Of a stretch of 64,000 nucleotides of DNA, positions 50,691-63,221 are shown one piece after another; within the stretch, counting starts at the first letter, position 1; every line of letters starts with the position of its first letter. The notes beneath the pieces are model-generated. The model was not told the DNA's origin and ran no database searches. It worked only from the letters and a program-made list of their open reading frames with translations. The DNA is taken from the NCBI RefSeq assembly GCF_964355755.1, contig NC_092674.1, forward strand, positions 29,748,001-29,812,000, read 5' to 3'. This stretch comes from Antedon mediterranea (lineage: Eukaryota > Echinodermata > Crinoidea > Comatulida > Antedonidae). The position numbers and the translations under genes are program-made.

Positions 50691-50887
50691 ATATATGGGC
50701 TGGGGTGTATCAATATGAAGATAACATTGGTGATTTGCAAACGGATGATACTTTTTCTGATTATCGTGTGTTTGTTGTTGTGAAAATAGTATTTTAATAC
50801 TCAAAGTATACATTGTTTTCCTATCAGTTGTGGATCTCTGTTCAGTTTTTGTCCTTGTGTGCGCACCATATGCGCACAAGGCTAATT

Positions 50888-53800
50888 TCAGAGTTTATGA
50901 TCAGCGTCAAAATCCAAGACTAACAGTTTTGTTTCTTCTGTCCCATTTCTGCTCCCTACTGCACAAATGAGTTTTGTGTGATTTGAGCGTACGCGCCATA
51001 CAACGCCGCCACTACCACCACTGTCTAACGTTACAAGGTTGCGAATAAATTCGCCAGTGTTCAAATCCCAGAGTTTCACTGTTCCGTCATCGGAACTCGT
51101 TATGACAAATTTTTTGTTGAATTGTAAACAAGTAACAGCGCTCTGATGTTTATTTTGTCCTGAATAGAAAAACATATATAAAATGATTGAATCAAAGGGG
51201 AAGTACAAGAAAAATACAAATATCTAATTCACTGTTTCTATTGATAAATGACAGTCAAATATGGATATGCCATTCATTTCCAGATGTGTAAAGCTCTGTC
51301 TACACCATCAAACTTTATGCGACAAACAAATGTGATGTGCCAATATATGGACATGATGACATCACTACCATATTTGGGGACATTACACTTTTTTTGTCAA
51401 ACTAGTTTGATAGTGTAGACAGAGCTTAATAAACATTTCCTTCAAAGTAATTTTGTTTTACCTTGTAATGTTTGAAGGCAGCGACCAGTAGTTATATCCC
51501 ATATCTTAACAGTTGAATCAGCATTGCCGGACACTAGTATATTGTCCTTCAGCTCCATGCCACTGGTCAAGGACTGATGACCCATCAGAGTGTGCTTACA
51601 TTCTCCTGACTCAACATCCCATACACGTATTGACGTGTCTAACGAACCACTCACCACATGAATACCGTCAAACTAAAAATAAAATATCAATTAGAATGGA
51701 TCTCCCACGCACCTAGATTAACATGTGGAGTTGTGGCTTGCTGGTTATAATGGCTACCAATCCAAGATTCCTGGGTTCCAGTCCTGTCAGTGTCAGGATT
51801 TTTTTTTCTAATGACAAATTATAACTCAACTCCCAAAGACTTTGTTTATGTAGAGCATCTTGTGTATATGTTTGTCTTGTGAACAGGATTACCACCTTTA
51901 AGAAGGATAGTGAATGAATTCGCTTATGGTTATCTTTGGCAATTTGCCTAAATGTATAAAAACAAAACAGTAGCCAGTGCTACATTTAATGTTTAGTTTT
52001 CTCCTACCTGTAATGAATACACCCTATTTGTATGACCTGAGAGAGTATGTAGACACTCTTCTGTGTCCGGATTCCAAACACGAACCATATAATCATAAGC
52101 ACCACTGACCACACGCCGGCCATCATACTGGACACAACGGACAGCTGCTAAATGACCCATTAGGACATGTAAGCACTGACCAGTCTCAATGTCCCAAACG
52201 CGTAGAGTTGCATCTCTTGAACCACTAACAACTCTGTAAGAAAAACGTTACAAAAAAAATAAAATTGAAATTTATTGAAGATAATATTTGTTTTAAAATA
52301 AGCTCTACAATATTGCTTACGACCTCTGACCTATTGTTACTTACTTGTTACCACTTAGTGACATGCACCGAACCGTTGAAGTGTGACCATATAATGTGTG
52401 GATGCACTGGCCCGTGTCTGCGTTCCATACTTTTAATGTTCTGTCTGTTGAACCACTGATTATAATATTATTGGCCATTTCTGATGACCAAACTCCACCA
52501 GTGTGTCCAACAAGTGTGCGTAAACACTAAGGATAAAGTTTAAAACCATAGTATTTAATACAGTGTAGATATGTTACAATGCGTTAAGTAGCCTAACCAG
52601 TAACCGTAACTCTCACTCACTTAATGTGTCTAGTTTTTAAGTTACTTCATTTTGTAAGTTGTCAGTAATATGTGTAATAGAGCAAGACAATCATATTTAT
52701 ACTTAATTTCTCTGTAAGTAAATGGGAAATGAAACTATTATGTCAATAAATGTACTATTTTGAAACATATTAATATGTTCTATCGGGAAATATTTCATAA
52801 TACAGCACAATGGACCACTACATCACCAGTTTTTTGTTTTCTTCAGTTCTCCTTTAAATTGTATACGGTCAAATAATTGGGCTGGCCAAATATGTCCGGA
52901 AAGTCTGGTATTCAAAATCTGTTTTTAATGGTAAAGAGAAATTTGGAAACTTTTGGACTTCGAGGAAAGTCTGGTAATGGGAGAGTTTCCGGTTTTCAGT
53001 CCAGTATTGGAAGAGTTGACTGTATACGATTTTGCACATTTTGGCCTGGATGCTTCACCTACAGCCAAACCCAGTATAGTTAAGCTGCAAAGGGAATCAA
53101 TGCACCAATTACGGACTAAGTAACTGTTAAATTAAGATAAGATTGTTGACATACCTTGCCTGTGGATGCTGACCATACTTTTAAGGTGTTATCATCAGAA
53201 CCACTCACAATCCTCTGACCATTGAATTGTAAACATGTGATCACATGATCATCGTGACCTTTGAGCACCTGATGAGATAAATGACCTTTGATGTTAATTA
53301 TGGTAAACAAGTAAATAATTGAATATCAAGGTTCTGTGACCCTAAATTTTAGATTTTGCAAAGCTAACTATTTTGTAGCCTTTAATTTTAATGAAATTAA
53401 TATTAATTTAAATAATTGCAGTGTTATTAATAGTACAGTAAACGCTCCTAGAACAACTAACCAGTTTGTCTGTGTCTGGTTCTCTACCCTACTTTATGAA
53501 ATAAATTGGGACTTTTATTTTTGGAGAGTTTCTATTTTTAAGTTCAGACTAATTTCAGGAGATTAAATTAAAACGTAAAGCTTTTAACAGATTGCTATAA
53601 GTTTCCAACTGTTAAATACGAGCTCTGTGTACGGTATACACCATCAAAAAAGTGTGCTCAAATATGGTAGTGATATGCCCAAATATGGTAGTGGTATGAC
53701 ATAGTGTAGACAGAGCTTTATAGTTTAAGGATAGAATTATATATAACTTCAAAGCAGGAAGCAAATTCTCTGTAAATATATTACAATGCCAATTCAAAAT

Positions 53801-56800
53801 GCGACTCCCACAATTGTCTAAATATCTAAAATTGAACCTATCTAAAACATAACCTTGTATTTCTGAATAAAAACAAAAATTGTATGAATAATTCCATAAT
53901 ATACAAAGACTGTAGGATAAAATACAAGCCACTTAACAAGGAATAGCCTACTTTGATTAGCTAAATGGAATTCATAATGGGTGAATATAAATTGCCATAT
54001 TAACATTAGTTAAGGCATACACCACTACTAACCTTTTTTGGACGAATTTCTGCAAACCGCCAGTTGTACTCAATCTGATGATGTCTAAGGTACGCGCTCT
54101 TCCACGGACTTCTTGGCACACCCGAGTTTGACCGCCTCCTCGTCTGTTTACCATTGACTTCAGCAATACCAGCTTCCCGACATTTTTCGCGCCATAATAG
54201 GTTGTCTTCGCAGAGAATACGCCAATACTGGCAAGTTTGTGCAGCACGTAACAGATCTCTAGGTTCAAGGAAGGCTAGTACATATAGTGCGAGCTACAGA
54301 TAAACAAAAATAATTTACAAATTAATATAAGACAGTTATTTGTGTTGTTTCTAATAAACATTTATTATAGGATGTAATTATCATAAATAAAGACAAAATA
54401 AGAACAATATTTACTAAAGATTTCATAAGGTTATGGGAAATTCAAATATTATACCATTGTTATCATTTCCTACCTACAGTATTTATTAAGTCAATATAGC
54501 TGAGATACTAAATTATATGCTGTGTACTTTCAGGACTTGTAACAATGGGGAAATCCCCTGATATGCTTCACTGATTCCCTGGCATAAACCTTATATTACA
54601 CATTCAACATTCAGTTGACTAAACTTGAAGGTGAATCACGTTTCAGTTCATATGTACTTTAGGGTTTCACTTTTAGTGACAAATATATTCTACTTTAATA
54701 TTTAAATATAATTCAAGCCATTATCAAATACTGTAGATTTGTGTATGAATAGAAGTACAGAAATAATTGTACATGAGTAATTCAATTCACTTGTATACTG
54801 TAATCATTGAAAGCTTTCCCTTACATTGATAAATTTGTATTTTATATTGGTCCAAAATCAACATAGTCACTAAGCACAGACTGCTAATGACAAAATATGT
54901 AACAATTTCCTAACAATAACATACACATTGTTAATTACCATAGGTTTAAATAAAGGATTAATACAACATTTGTAGGCCTACAGTTTGTTGACAGTAGATC
55001 ATTATTGGAAAATGTGAATAAATTAAATACTTCCTCAAAATTTATTATGCAATAATCTATCATGTTGTGTTTCAATATTATTCATTTCCTTTTCTACTTG
55101 GTCTTTCTAAAGCTCTATCCACACTATCAAATTTTATCGGACAAAAACATGTGATGTGCCCATATCATGATGATGTCACTACCATCTTTGGGCATATCAC
55201 TACCATATTTAGAAACATCACACTTTATTTGTCAAACTAGTTTTATAGTGTAGACAGAGCTTAATTGTTTATCAAAGATTCACCAGATAAACAATATAAA
55301 ACACGAATTTCAAAATAGAGACAGGGTGTACGTACATTCCAACATTATATTGTAGAACTAAACATTGCAAAGTAGGTCGTCCAATCTGACCTTTTTCCCA
55401 GTAAATATCTAATTTCCATAGGAACAGTAGATACTCAAAAACTAATTACAATTGTCTATATGTTACGACAAACATATTGACTATAGTATCAGGTTGCTCA
55501 GAGCTTGGTTAGTTTGATTTTTGTTTTCTAAAGATCATAGGGTGAACGCAAAGGTCAATTATTGCCTTGTTGCAGAATTATAATTGTATGTTTACTATTC
55601 ACTCACAATCTCTTCTTCTCTAAATTCTAGACTTCCTACAGTAACTATTGTACAGTAAGGTTTATTAAAATATTCCATGTTATAATTGTCATGTACAATA
55701 TACAATATACAGTAGGAAGGGTTTGTCAAAATATTTTTGTATGTTTTAACAACAAATCTGATTGCATAATTTAATTTAATACATTTTTATTTATACAGAA
55801 ATGTCTTCCCATTATCCTTTTCACATGAATGGATTTTACACACACTGTTCATAGCATTTATTTACATACACAGTACTCTGATATAAAAGATAACATACAA
55901 AGCATTCTCATACAACATTCTCACCCCTGAGGACATAAAAGATGATAACATACAAAGCATTCTCATACAACATTCTCACCCCTGAGGACATAAAAGATGA
56001 TAACATACAAAGCATTCTCATACAACATTCTCACCCCTGAGGACGATCAACGCATATTGATCAAAACGTTGAGAAACTCAACAGTTCTTTTCAGAACTAA
56101 TATAGTGGTGTACCGCAAACTTTACAGTATATCAAGCAATAACAAAATAATATGAGGTCAGAGTTTGAAGGCAGATGCACTGGAAGAAGATGAAAAAAAA
56201 AACATCTTGTGCTGCACTGTGACAATCCCTATCTGTTGGAAGGTTATTTCTCATCATATTGTACACTTGTGTGGGATACATGTAAACATTTATAATCAGT
56301 CAAAATAAAGTTGTTTTTGTGTGCACAGTATTGAACCTACATACTGTAATCTAAACAAGTGAAAAGGATCATAAACAACATAATATTATTTACATTATAT
56401 GATAACAGAGAGAATATAAGATGATGTATGCAACCTTTGTCATAGCTAGATTTATTATTACATAACCGTTAGTAGTACCTAATGTTTGAATTAATTTTAA
56501 TTAATTTTTTAGTTGTTTAAATCAACTACTAGAAGTCAAATTATGTAAAAAATCTAAATAAACACACTAAACAATTTCACCAATTACTTTGTATATAACC
56601 ACCTTCCCCTCAAGTTTTCCTCTTTATCACTTTCTCTACTTGACTGGTGTATTTTTTTTTTTTTTTTCATATTTTTTTACTGATTTCCGTTTTTGCTTAA
56701 AACTGTGTGTGTACACTTTATACGACAATTGAGAAAGTTAATAAGCTTGTGCTATTCCATACTTTATATGTTTTACTATGTGTTTTGTTGCTGACTATAC

Positions 56801-59800
56801 CACTTGTTTCTTAGGACTTGTCTACACTACTGTATCAAACTTTATGTGACAACAAAATGTGCCCATATAAGGACATGATGGTGTCATATCACTACCATAT
56901 TTGGACATATCACTACCATATTTGGACATATCACTACCATATTTGGATATATCACTACCATATTTAGGCACATTACACTCAAACTGGTTTGATATTGTAG
57001 ACAGAGCTTAATAGAGTAAGACTAAGAGAGCTTCGATGATGAAAACCAAGAAAACTGTACTCTGTGGGTTTACAGTAAGTGCCTACTCAGGGTTTAAGAT
57101 TCAAGGCTAACTGATGATGTCATACTTAAAAGTACTGTACTGTGCTAAAAAAATTCTTGGTTGTTCATAATATTTATTCCACTATACTTTAGGAAACAAT
57201 GACATCCTTATTATTATCACCTTCAACTTTATTGGATGTTCAAGAGTATGAATAGGATTTAGATAGATAAGATATTTCAAACGGTCATTGTATATTTCAA
57301 TTAATAACCAATTTATGCTACTATAAATGGATAGCAATACCTTTTACCTATTGTATGGCATTCATTGAACTATTCATGAATACTGGGGAATCTCTTTTGC
57401 CACCCCTTAGTGTGATGTACCCAATTATGGTAGTGGTGATATGCCCAAATATGGTAGTGATGTGACCTCATCATGTCCATATATGGGTACATCACATGTT
57501 TATATCACATACAGTTTTAAAGTGTGGACAGAGCTTTAGTAAACTACAAATGTTGCTGCTGTTTCTTTTGCCAAAATTATTATTTTTTTTGCAAAAATAC
57601 AATAACAACAAATACTGTAAACATACACACACAGAAAGACTAATCAAATTTTTTGACGACCTCCTTGGTGCAGGAAGTGAAAATAGATTTGTATTTATGC
57701 TTATTTTTAGACATATTTTTGGGAAATTTGCAATGCATAAATTATGATATTAGTAATATTTAATGTCAAGTCTACCCCAGTGTTTGACAGGGCTAAACTA
57801 TTTCCCCCCCCCCCCCAAAAATCTTTATAAAAACTCATTTCCTGCATTCCAACGTTCATTGTTGTAAGGTGACATGCTTAGTAGACTCACCAGGAAATTT
57901 GTTTCATAATTTAATCTATTGTATAGCGTATATTATTATATCTTTTGAACGCTGTCAAGGTGAGAAGTTTCAAAGAAGAATATCTTTTGTCACCATTTAA
58001 TTGTGAAATTTTAGTCAAATTTTTTTAGTACTAAACTAAGGCTGACCCTGTGTCAGTTAGTACCTTTTCAGACCATACTTTAGTACCGGTTAACCAGAAT
58101 GACCTCGGGTCTAAAGGACTAAACAGCTTTCATTTATTCCTGATTCTAATAACATTTTTAGGAATTTCTTGTTCTTGAGATTTATGTTAGCGTAAAGCTC
58201 TGTCTACACTATCACTTTATCTTACAAAAAAATGTAATATGCCCATGGACAAATATATCACACATACAGTACACTACCATATTTGGGCACATCACACTTT
58301 TTTTATCTATTTAATTTGATAGTGTAGACAGAGCTTTACTGTATTAAGTACTACCAACTCTAAATAATTACCATATTATACTATGGTAGTTGTATAACCG
58401 GTTTTATATTAATATGTATACATTTTAAATTGAAATTGTTTATGGCATGCTGATCTATGTTTATACATACAGTCGACCTTCTCATTTACGTACCCCTTGG
58501 TCTGAGAGGCGTTTCGTAAATGAAAAAGTTCGTAAATGAGAAGATTGGGAAAAAAGTGCCCTCTATTAAAATCAGTGGTTAAAAACATGTCCAAACAAAT
58601 GCCCTATGTAAAACTTACTGTGCAGCATAGTACAGTAAAAGAACAAACAGTATTAAAAATACAGTTATAAAACAATTAAATTTAACATGTAAATTAACAC
58701 CTTAACTGGCAAAAAGATTGATATTTCTGCTTTTTGTTATGTTACACACATTCTCTGTACCAAAATTCCATCGTTTACTTTTATTATTGCATATTTTGAT
58801 ACCAACTGTGATTTACGAATTTGTTCTTGAAGTAATAATATCAAATCCGTTGTGGACCGCAAATATTTACATTTTTAAGCTACTATGTACTGTATGTGTG
58901 GTGTGTGTGGCCGGACAGCAAGTAAAATGGAATTCCCAGAAAAATGGCTACGCGACAACTGACAACAAAGTTTTAAAATATTAATAAATAAGGGTCAAGT
59001 GTTTTTTTATATCGTAAAAACATGCACAAGCCAAACTAAATTTATAGTATGGTCATCGTAGCTAGCCTTTCTGCAGTTCGCGATCAACCTTTGGTTTTTT
59101 CAAAACATGTGCAGGGTGCTCTCCATGCACTCCAGCAGTGGGGATGATGATCTCCTGACCACTAGCTTAGGCCTAGACTAAACGGCCTAGGCCTAGCTAA
59201 ACGGCCTAGACAACTTTTAAACTAGAAATAAATCGTGGATCGTTTTTAATAAGCTTTGCTTTAGTTATGAAGTAATTGTTTTGGGATAGTTTAATAAATT
59301 AAGAAGATAATAAATTTGTAGGTTACTTTAGGTACGTAAAAGTTTTATTATATTACTGATGACGTCATCGTTCGAACGGCGTTCGTAAAATAGAAGGTTC
59401 GTAATTGAGAAGTATGTAAATGAGAAGGTCGACTGTATATATATTTATATCTGTAATTTATTGTCAACAGTGGTATTGTTTTTATGTTTCAAACCTGTTA
59501 GTGGCGGTAATTATCGCTGTCAGTTTTGATTGAAAAATAAAAATAAAGTAAAATCGACGTCACAAAAATCATGGCACTCCATCAGAATATAAGCGACAAA
59601 AAGAACATATTCTTACCTCTCGGGGTAGTAATGATATAAAATCTCTTTGGAATTGGGGTTCAATGACCGCCATTATGTGGCGTACTTGCGATGGTTCACA
59701 TTTGCCGATTAACTCATCTAGAGCAACAAGTTTCTCTGCACCGCTCCAATTCTGCAAAGCAAAAAAGATGTGTTCAAATGGTTTTTATAGTTAGCGTAAT

Positions 59801-62399
59801 CAGGAGTGAAGAACTGACCATATTTTTTTAAATTTCTGCGAGCCCATTATACTGTATCAGAATTCATGTGTAAAGCTCTGTCTACACTATCAAACTTTAT
59901 GTGACACAAAATTTGGTAGGCTCATATATGGACATGATGATGACATATCACTACCATATTTGGGCATCACTACCATATTTGGGCACATCACACATTTTTT
60001 TTGTCAAACTAGTTTCGATACTTTACACTCAGCTTTATTGGTTCACATGTATTTTTTGTATAGTATTTTATGTCTTTAGCTCGACGATCTAAATATTCTC
60101 GTAACAAACTCGTAAAATATAATACCTGAAATATCTTCAACCAGTTAAGTAGATCAGGTGGTGGGTTGAAATGCGAGGATGACATAAAGCGCCTCCTTGT
60201 AGGACCGTCCAAACTTGATCCACCAAATCGCAAAGCGCTCGGCGTGTATCCATTTTCCAGTGCCCTAAGAAATGCACTGCAATTTAAAAAAAAACATAAT
60301 AATAATAATAAATATTTTTTTTTTCATTTCAGTTATTTATTTTCCATAATAATAAGATACTGATTTCATATCAAACGATTCAGAATTTCAAATATGCAAC
60401 GTGTTTGGACTAATTTTATAAATCATATAATTGTGGTTTTTAATAATAAAGTACTGTATGCCTCATACAAATTTCAATTTATGAACCATTTTATACAGTT
60501 TTACTACTTTCCTATAGTATTTCATTTTAATGATTATAGCTACAGAATCAATTTCAAGTGAAAATGTCCCCTGACGATGGAGGATGTCAAGAAAAATATG
60601 TAGTCTGCTATAAAGTTAGTTATCTAGTGATTCCCATATGATTATGATCTACCATATGCAGCAATGGATTAAAAATAACATTGCTTGGATATAAGATAGG
60701 AATTAGATTTATTGATTACAGTATTTCATATTTTTTCTCATGATTATGTTTGCTGCAGAGAATAATGTTACGACAATTTTTTTTTGACAACATTTCATTT
60801 AGTGAAGTCACTTTACATAGTAATGTAGTATTGCTTTGCAGATGATAAAAAAATGATACTATACAGTAAATAATGTTGGTGTGTTGGTTGGTCAGTAGGG
60901 ACATCCACCTTCTATTGTACCTTACGTTTTCCATTCCACCCAGTCTTAAGATTTTTTCAAGCCTTCTACCTTTATTATAGCACCCACTAAAACAACTCTA
61001 GAATCTAGGTACTGAAATATTCTTTTTTTCCGACCCACCCTTTTTAACACATTCCTAGACATTCACTAGGGCTAAATGTAAATCTCTATGAACATGAAAC
61101 TAACCCACATATTCCTAGATATTCACTCTAGCTAACCGTACATCTCTATGGACATACTGTAGACTAACACACTTTTCTAACATTCACTCTATAGTAGCTA
61201 ACTGTACATCTCTATGGACATGGGACAGCATATTCCAACTCTAGGTGAACACAGCAACCCATTAGAAGAAGGTTAAAGGTCAGTTTCCAAACTATCTGGT
61301 TATTTTTATAACTCCTAAGCGGATATATTAAACGCTGAATGAGGCTCTTAAAGGAGTTTTTTTCTCAAGAAATTCTTTGGTGGGGTGATTTTAGATTGTG
61401 AAGAATTTATTTTCCCAGGCAACCAAATATTTTAGGATTATGCAAAGTCTCAGAAAGGTGTAAAAAATTGAAAATGAATATTGTAAACTCTTTGCACAGC
61501 ATGAATTTATGAATATCAGACAGCTTGCTTCCAAATGTATCTCCCACTTATGGTTGATTTAAATAATGAATGTATTTTCTGTTTTGCACTGTTTGTTAGC
61601 AGCCAGCGGAAATTATGCAAACATCATTCTCTAAGGGTGCAAAAATCATTCTCATGCGTGTTTGTGGCACACTTAGTGTGAACTGTTTAAATGTCCATAA
61701 TGTTGTAGCAATAGTAAGCCATTAACTTAAACAAATGTTTACTGTACATCCTGCAATTAAGCATTATAACAACAAACACTCCATTACATCTGAACATACT
61801 GAATACCAGTAGCTAGCTATAATATTAATACAGTATGCTGACACTCTCCTAAAAATCATGGATTTTTCTTGATATGCATCAATAAAGTTCTGTCTAGTTT
61901 GCGTGGCGTGCCCAAATATGGTAGTGATATACCCAAATATGGTATGGTCAATTCACATTTTGTCACTTAAAGTTTGATAGTGTAGACAGAGCTTAAAGCT
62001 CTACACTATAAAAGTTTGTGACAAAAATTTGATGTGCCCCTTATGGACAGGATGATGTCATATCACTACTATATTTGGTCACATCACTACCATATTTGGG
62101 CACACCATACAGTATGTTTTTTGTCAAACTATTTTGATAGTGTTGACAGGCTTAAAGGTACAAGTTCTCCTCTTTTTTTAAATGTACAGATTTAAGCCCT
62201 ATACAGTAACTACTAGGCCCTAAATAAAGGGGAGATCAGTGAGCACAGGGCTACAGTACATAGGAAAGCTACATCATAACTTATATGATTTTGAAAAAAA
62301 AAACAAAGATTAAGTCTCTTACTTTTGTATCTCAGCTGAACGACATGGCTTCTTGCCTGGAGATCCCCCTTTTTCTTTAATTTCTGATTTCCGTTTCAT
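50888..62399 (-). CDS. FBXW7: FBXW7 (Fbw7/archipelago/SEL-10), F-box and WD40 substrate receptor of an SCF ubiquitin ligase; common exons
   Basis: Coding exons: 62399-62323, 60276-60126, 59751-59617, 54293-54033, 53268-53155, 52526-52345, 52233-52008, 51672-51462, 51159-50888, giving 542 aa in the window. The first listed exon begins right after an acceptor with [12 protein letters not shown], matching the MKRK opening of the human common exon. An isoform-specific first exon is therefore expected to the right and is not visible. A dimerisation segment ([14 protein letters not shown]) precedes the F-box ([19 protein letters not shown]), which binds SKP1. Eight WD40 blades follow, at near-human identity. 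The phosphodegron-binding arginines are present in [17 protein letters not shown] and [10 protein letters not shown]. The family degrades cyclin E, Notch, Myc and Jun. The 5.3-kb intron at 54294-59616 is packed with repeats. Confidence 0.97.
51291..51427. repeat. Fold-back MITE family A, near-complete copy
   Basis: AAGCTCTGTCTACACCATCA on the left and AGTTTGATAGTGTAGACAGA on the right. It ends 34 bp from an FBXW7 splice donor. Confidence 0.9.
51722..51905 (+). mobile_element. tRNA-derived SINE, diverged copy
   Basis: GTGGAGTTGTGGCTTGCTGG is the A-box side and GGGTTCCAGTCC the B box at 51774-51785, followed by a CAACTCCCAAAGACTTTG body resembling the 12115 SINE. It is in an FBXW7 intron. Confidence 0.6.
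52866..53022. mobile_element. Short pogo/Tigger-like non-autonomous element
   Basis: The right end is TATTGGAAGAGTTGACTG followed by TA, and the left begins TA-CGGTCAAATAATTGG. The interior GGGAGAGTTTCCGGTTTTCA is shared with the 38689 copy. It is in an FBXW7 intron. Confidence 0.65.
53620..53719. repeat. Fold-back MITE family A, internally deleted
   Basis: GAGCTCTGTGTACGGTATAC on the left, two AAATATGGTAGTG units, and ATAGTGTAGACAGAGCTTTA on the right. It is in an FBXW7 intron. Confidence 0.75.
55109..55262. repeat. Fold-back MITE family A, near-complete copy
   Basis: AAGCTCTATCCACACTATCA on the left and TTATAGTGTAGACAGAGCTT on the right, with a doubled ACTACCAT core. It is in the large FBXW7 intron. 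Confidence 0.87.
55889..56045. repeat. 55-bp minisatellite, three copies
   Basis: Units starting at 55889, 55944 and 55999 carry GATAACATACAAAGCATTCT and CACCCCTGAGGACATAAAAG. They are essentially identical. Confidence 0.92.
56814..57009. repeat. Fold-back MITE family A with internal tandem expansion
   Basis: The ends are TTGTCTACACTACTGTATCA and TTGATATTGTAGACAGAGCT. The core ATCACTACCATATTTGGACA is repeated about four times, which lengthens this copy by about 60 bp. Confidence 0.85.
57409..57537. repeat. Fold-back MITE family A, left-truncated copy
   Basis: It runs from AGTGTGATGTACCCAATTAT to AAAGTGTGGACAGAGCTTTA. It is in the large FBXW7 intron. Confidence 0.75.
58195..58336. repeat. 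Fold-back MITE family A, near-complete copy
   Basis: AAGCTCTGTCTACACTATCA on the left and TTTGATAGTGTAGACAGAGC on the right. It is in the large FBXW7 intron. Confidence 0.9.
58470..59435. mobile_element. 966-bp pogo/Tigger-like element with terminal inverted repeats, no transposase
   Basis: It begins CAGTCGACCTTCTCATTTAC after TA and ends with the inverse GTAAATGAGAAGGTCGACTG before TA. Sub-terminal copies of TTCGTAAATGAGAAG add further inverted structure on each side. The CAGTxGAC start and TA flanks fit the pogo/Tigger group. The longest internal ORF (58718-58984) has no DDE or helix-turn-helix features that I can see. Confidence 0.8.
59873..60036. repeat. Fold-back MITE family A
   Basis: AAGCTCTGTCTACACTATCA on the left is intact. 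The right end is decayed (TTTCGATACTTTACACTCAG). It lies between FBXW7 exons 59751-59617 and 60276-60126. Confidence 0.82.
61884..61994. repeat. Fold-back MITE family A, first of an adjacent pair
   Basis: A short-core copy ending AGTTTGATAGTGTAGACAGA. The next copy begins within 2 bp. Confidence 0.78.
61996..62153. repeat. Fold-back MITE family A, second of an adjacent pair
   Basis: It begins AAGCTCTACACTATAAAAGT and ends TTTTGATAGTGTTGACAGGC. It shares a boundary with the preceding copy, so one inserted at the end of the other or they moved as a pair. Confidence 0.78.
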
Positions 62400-63221
62400 C
62401 TGAAAGAAAAACCATCATTGATATATAAGACAGGTAAATGATAAGACGTCGTTACAATGTCACTGTCAATACATGTTATAATAAAACGCTAACAATCACT
62501 GACATTCTATTGCAAAAATGTGACAATCACAAATCACCATACAAAACCGTAAAAAAACGTTAAGAAATTAGGAAATCCAAAAACACTGTCTGAGTAGTAC
62601 ATACTAAGTGCATGGATATGATTAATATTTACTGTATTTATTTCTCCTTTCAATAACTATTTTATTACTTTCTTTTGTTAAAAATATTTCAATTTTGTTT
62701 TCAGATTTTTCGTTTTTCAGATCAGTTATTTTCAGATCAGTTACAAAATTTACCAACTAGATTAATAATAGACCAACATGAACAATTTTAAAGAGTGAAA
62801 ACTCAGTGTGCAGAGTTGCTTGAGAAGTTTATCAAATACCTTTTAATATCGATATTATAATTCCTGTAAACATTTCAAGCCATACTTGTCCTAAAATACA
62901 TTTTCACAGTGAATAATTTGATTTTTCTCACCCAGTTATTAGGGGAACAAGTCATATAGCCTTGAACTGTGTGAGTTCTACTCCATGGAGACATACAATG
63001 ATTTGATTTTACGAAAAATACTCGATGGTACTACAGTAATATAGTCAAGTAACTAACTGTAACTCAGCTTAGAAATACTGTATAAGCAATTCTACGATTT
63101 TAAATATATTAATTCCTTCTTTCTCCCCAATTAATAATTAAATTTATAACTAATTACATACATACATACAGGTAATGCAAGACTGGTTTTTCTTTTCATT
63201 GCAAAATGTATGATAAAGATC

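Larger units (their letters stand above)
46648..50887. other. AIMP1-FBXW7 intergenic region (convergent genes)
   Basis: Both neighbours end here. It contains two minisatellites (47029-47216; 50414-50690), a family B fold-back copy, and a GC-richer patch at 47880-48050 with nuclear-receptor-like half-sites. ORFs of 60-106 codons are AT-biased and unsupported. Confidence 0.6.
54294..59616. other. Large FBXW7 intron, repeat-filled
   Basis: No exon-like sequence is seen. It contains a 55-bp minisatellite, four family-A MITEs, a poly-C run at 57804-57816 and the 966-bp pogo-like element. An ORF of 83 codons at 57496-57747 overlaps a MITE and is not supported. Confidence 0.6.

Noticed and set aside
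58718-58984. Possible transposase fragment in the pogo-like element
   Set aside because: The translation shows no helix-turn-helix or DDE-type pattern and is AT-biased.
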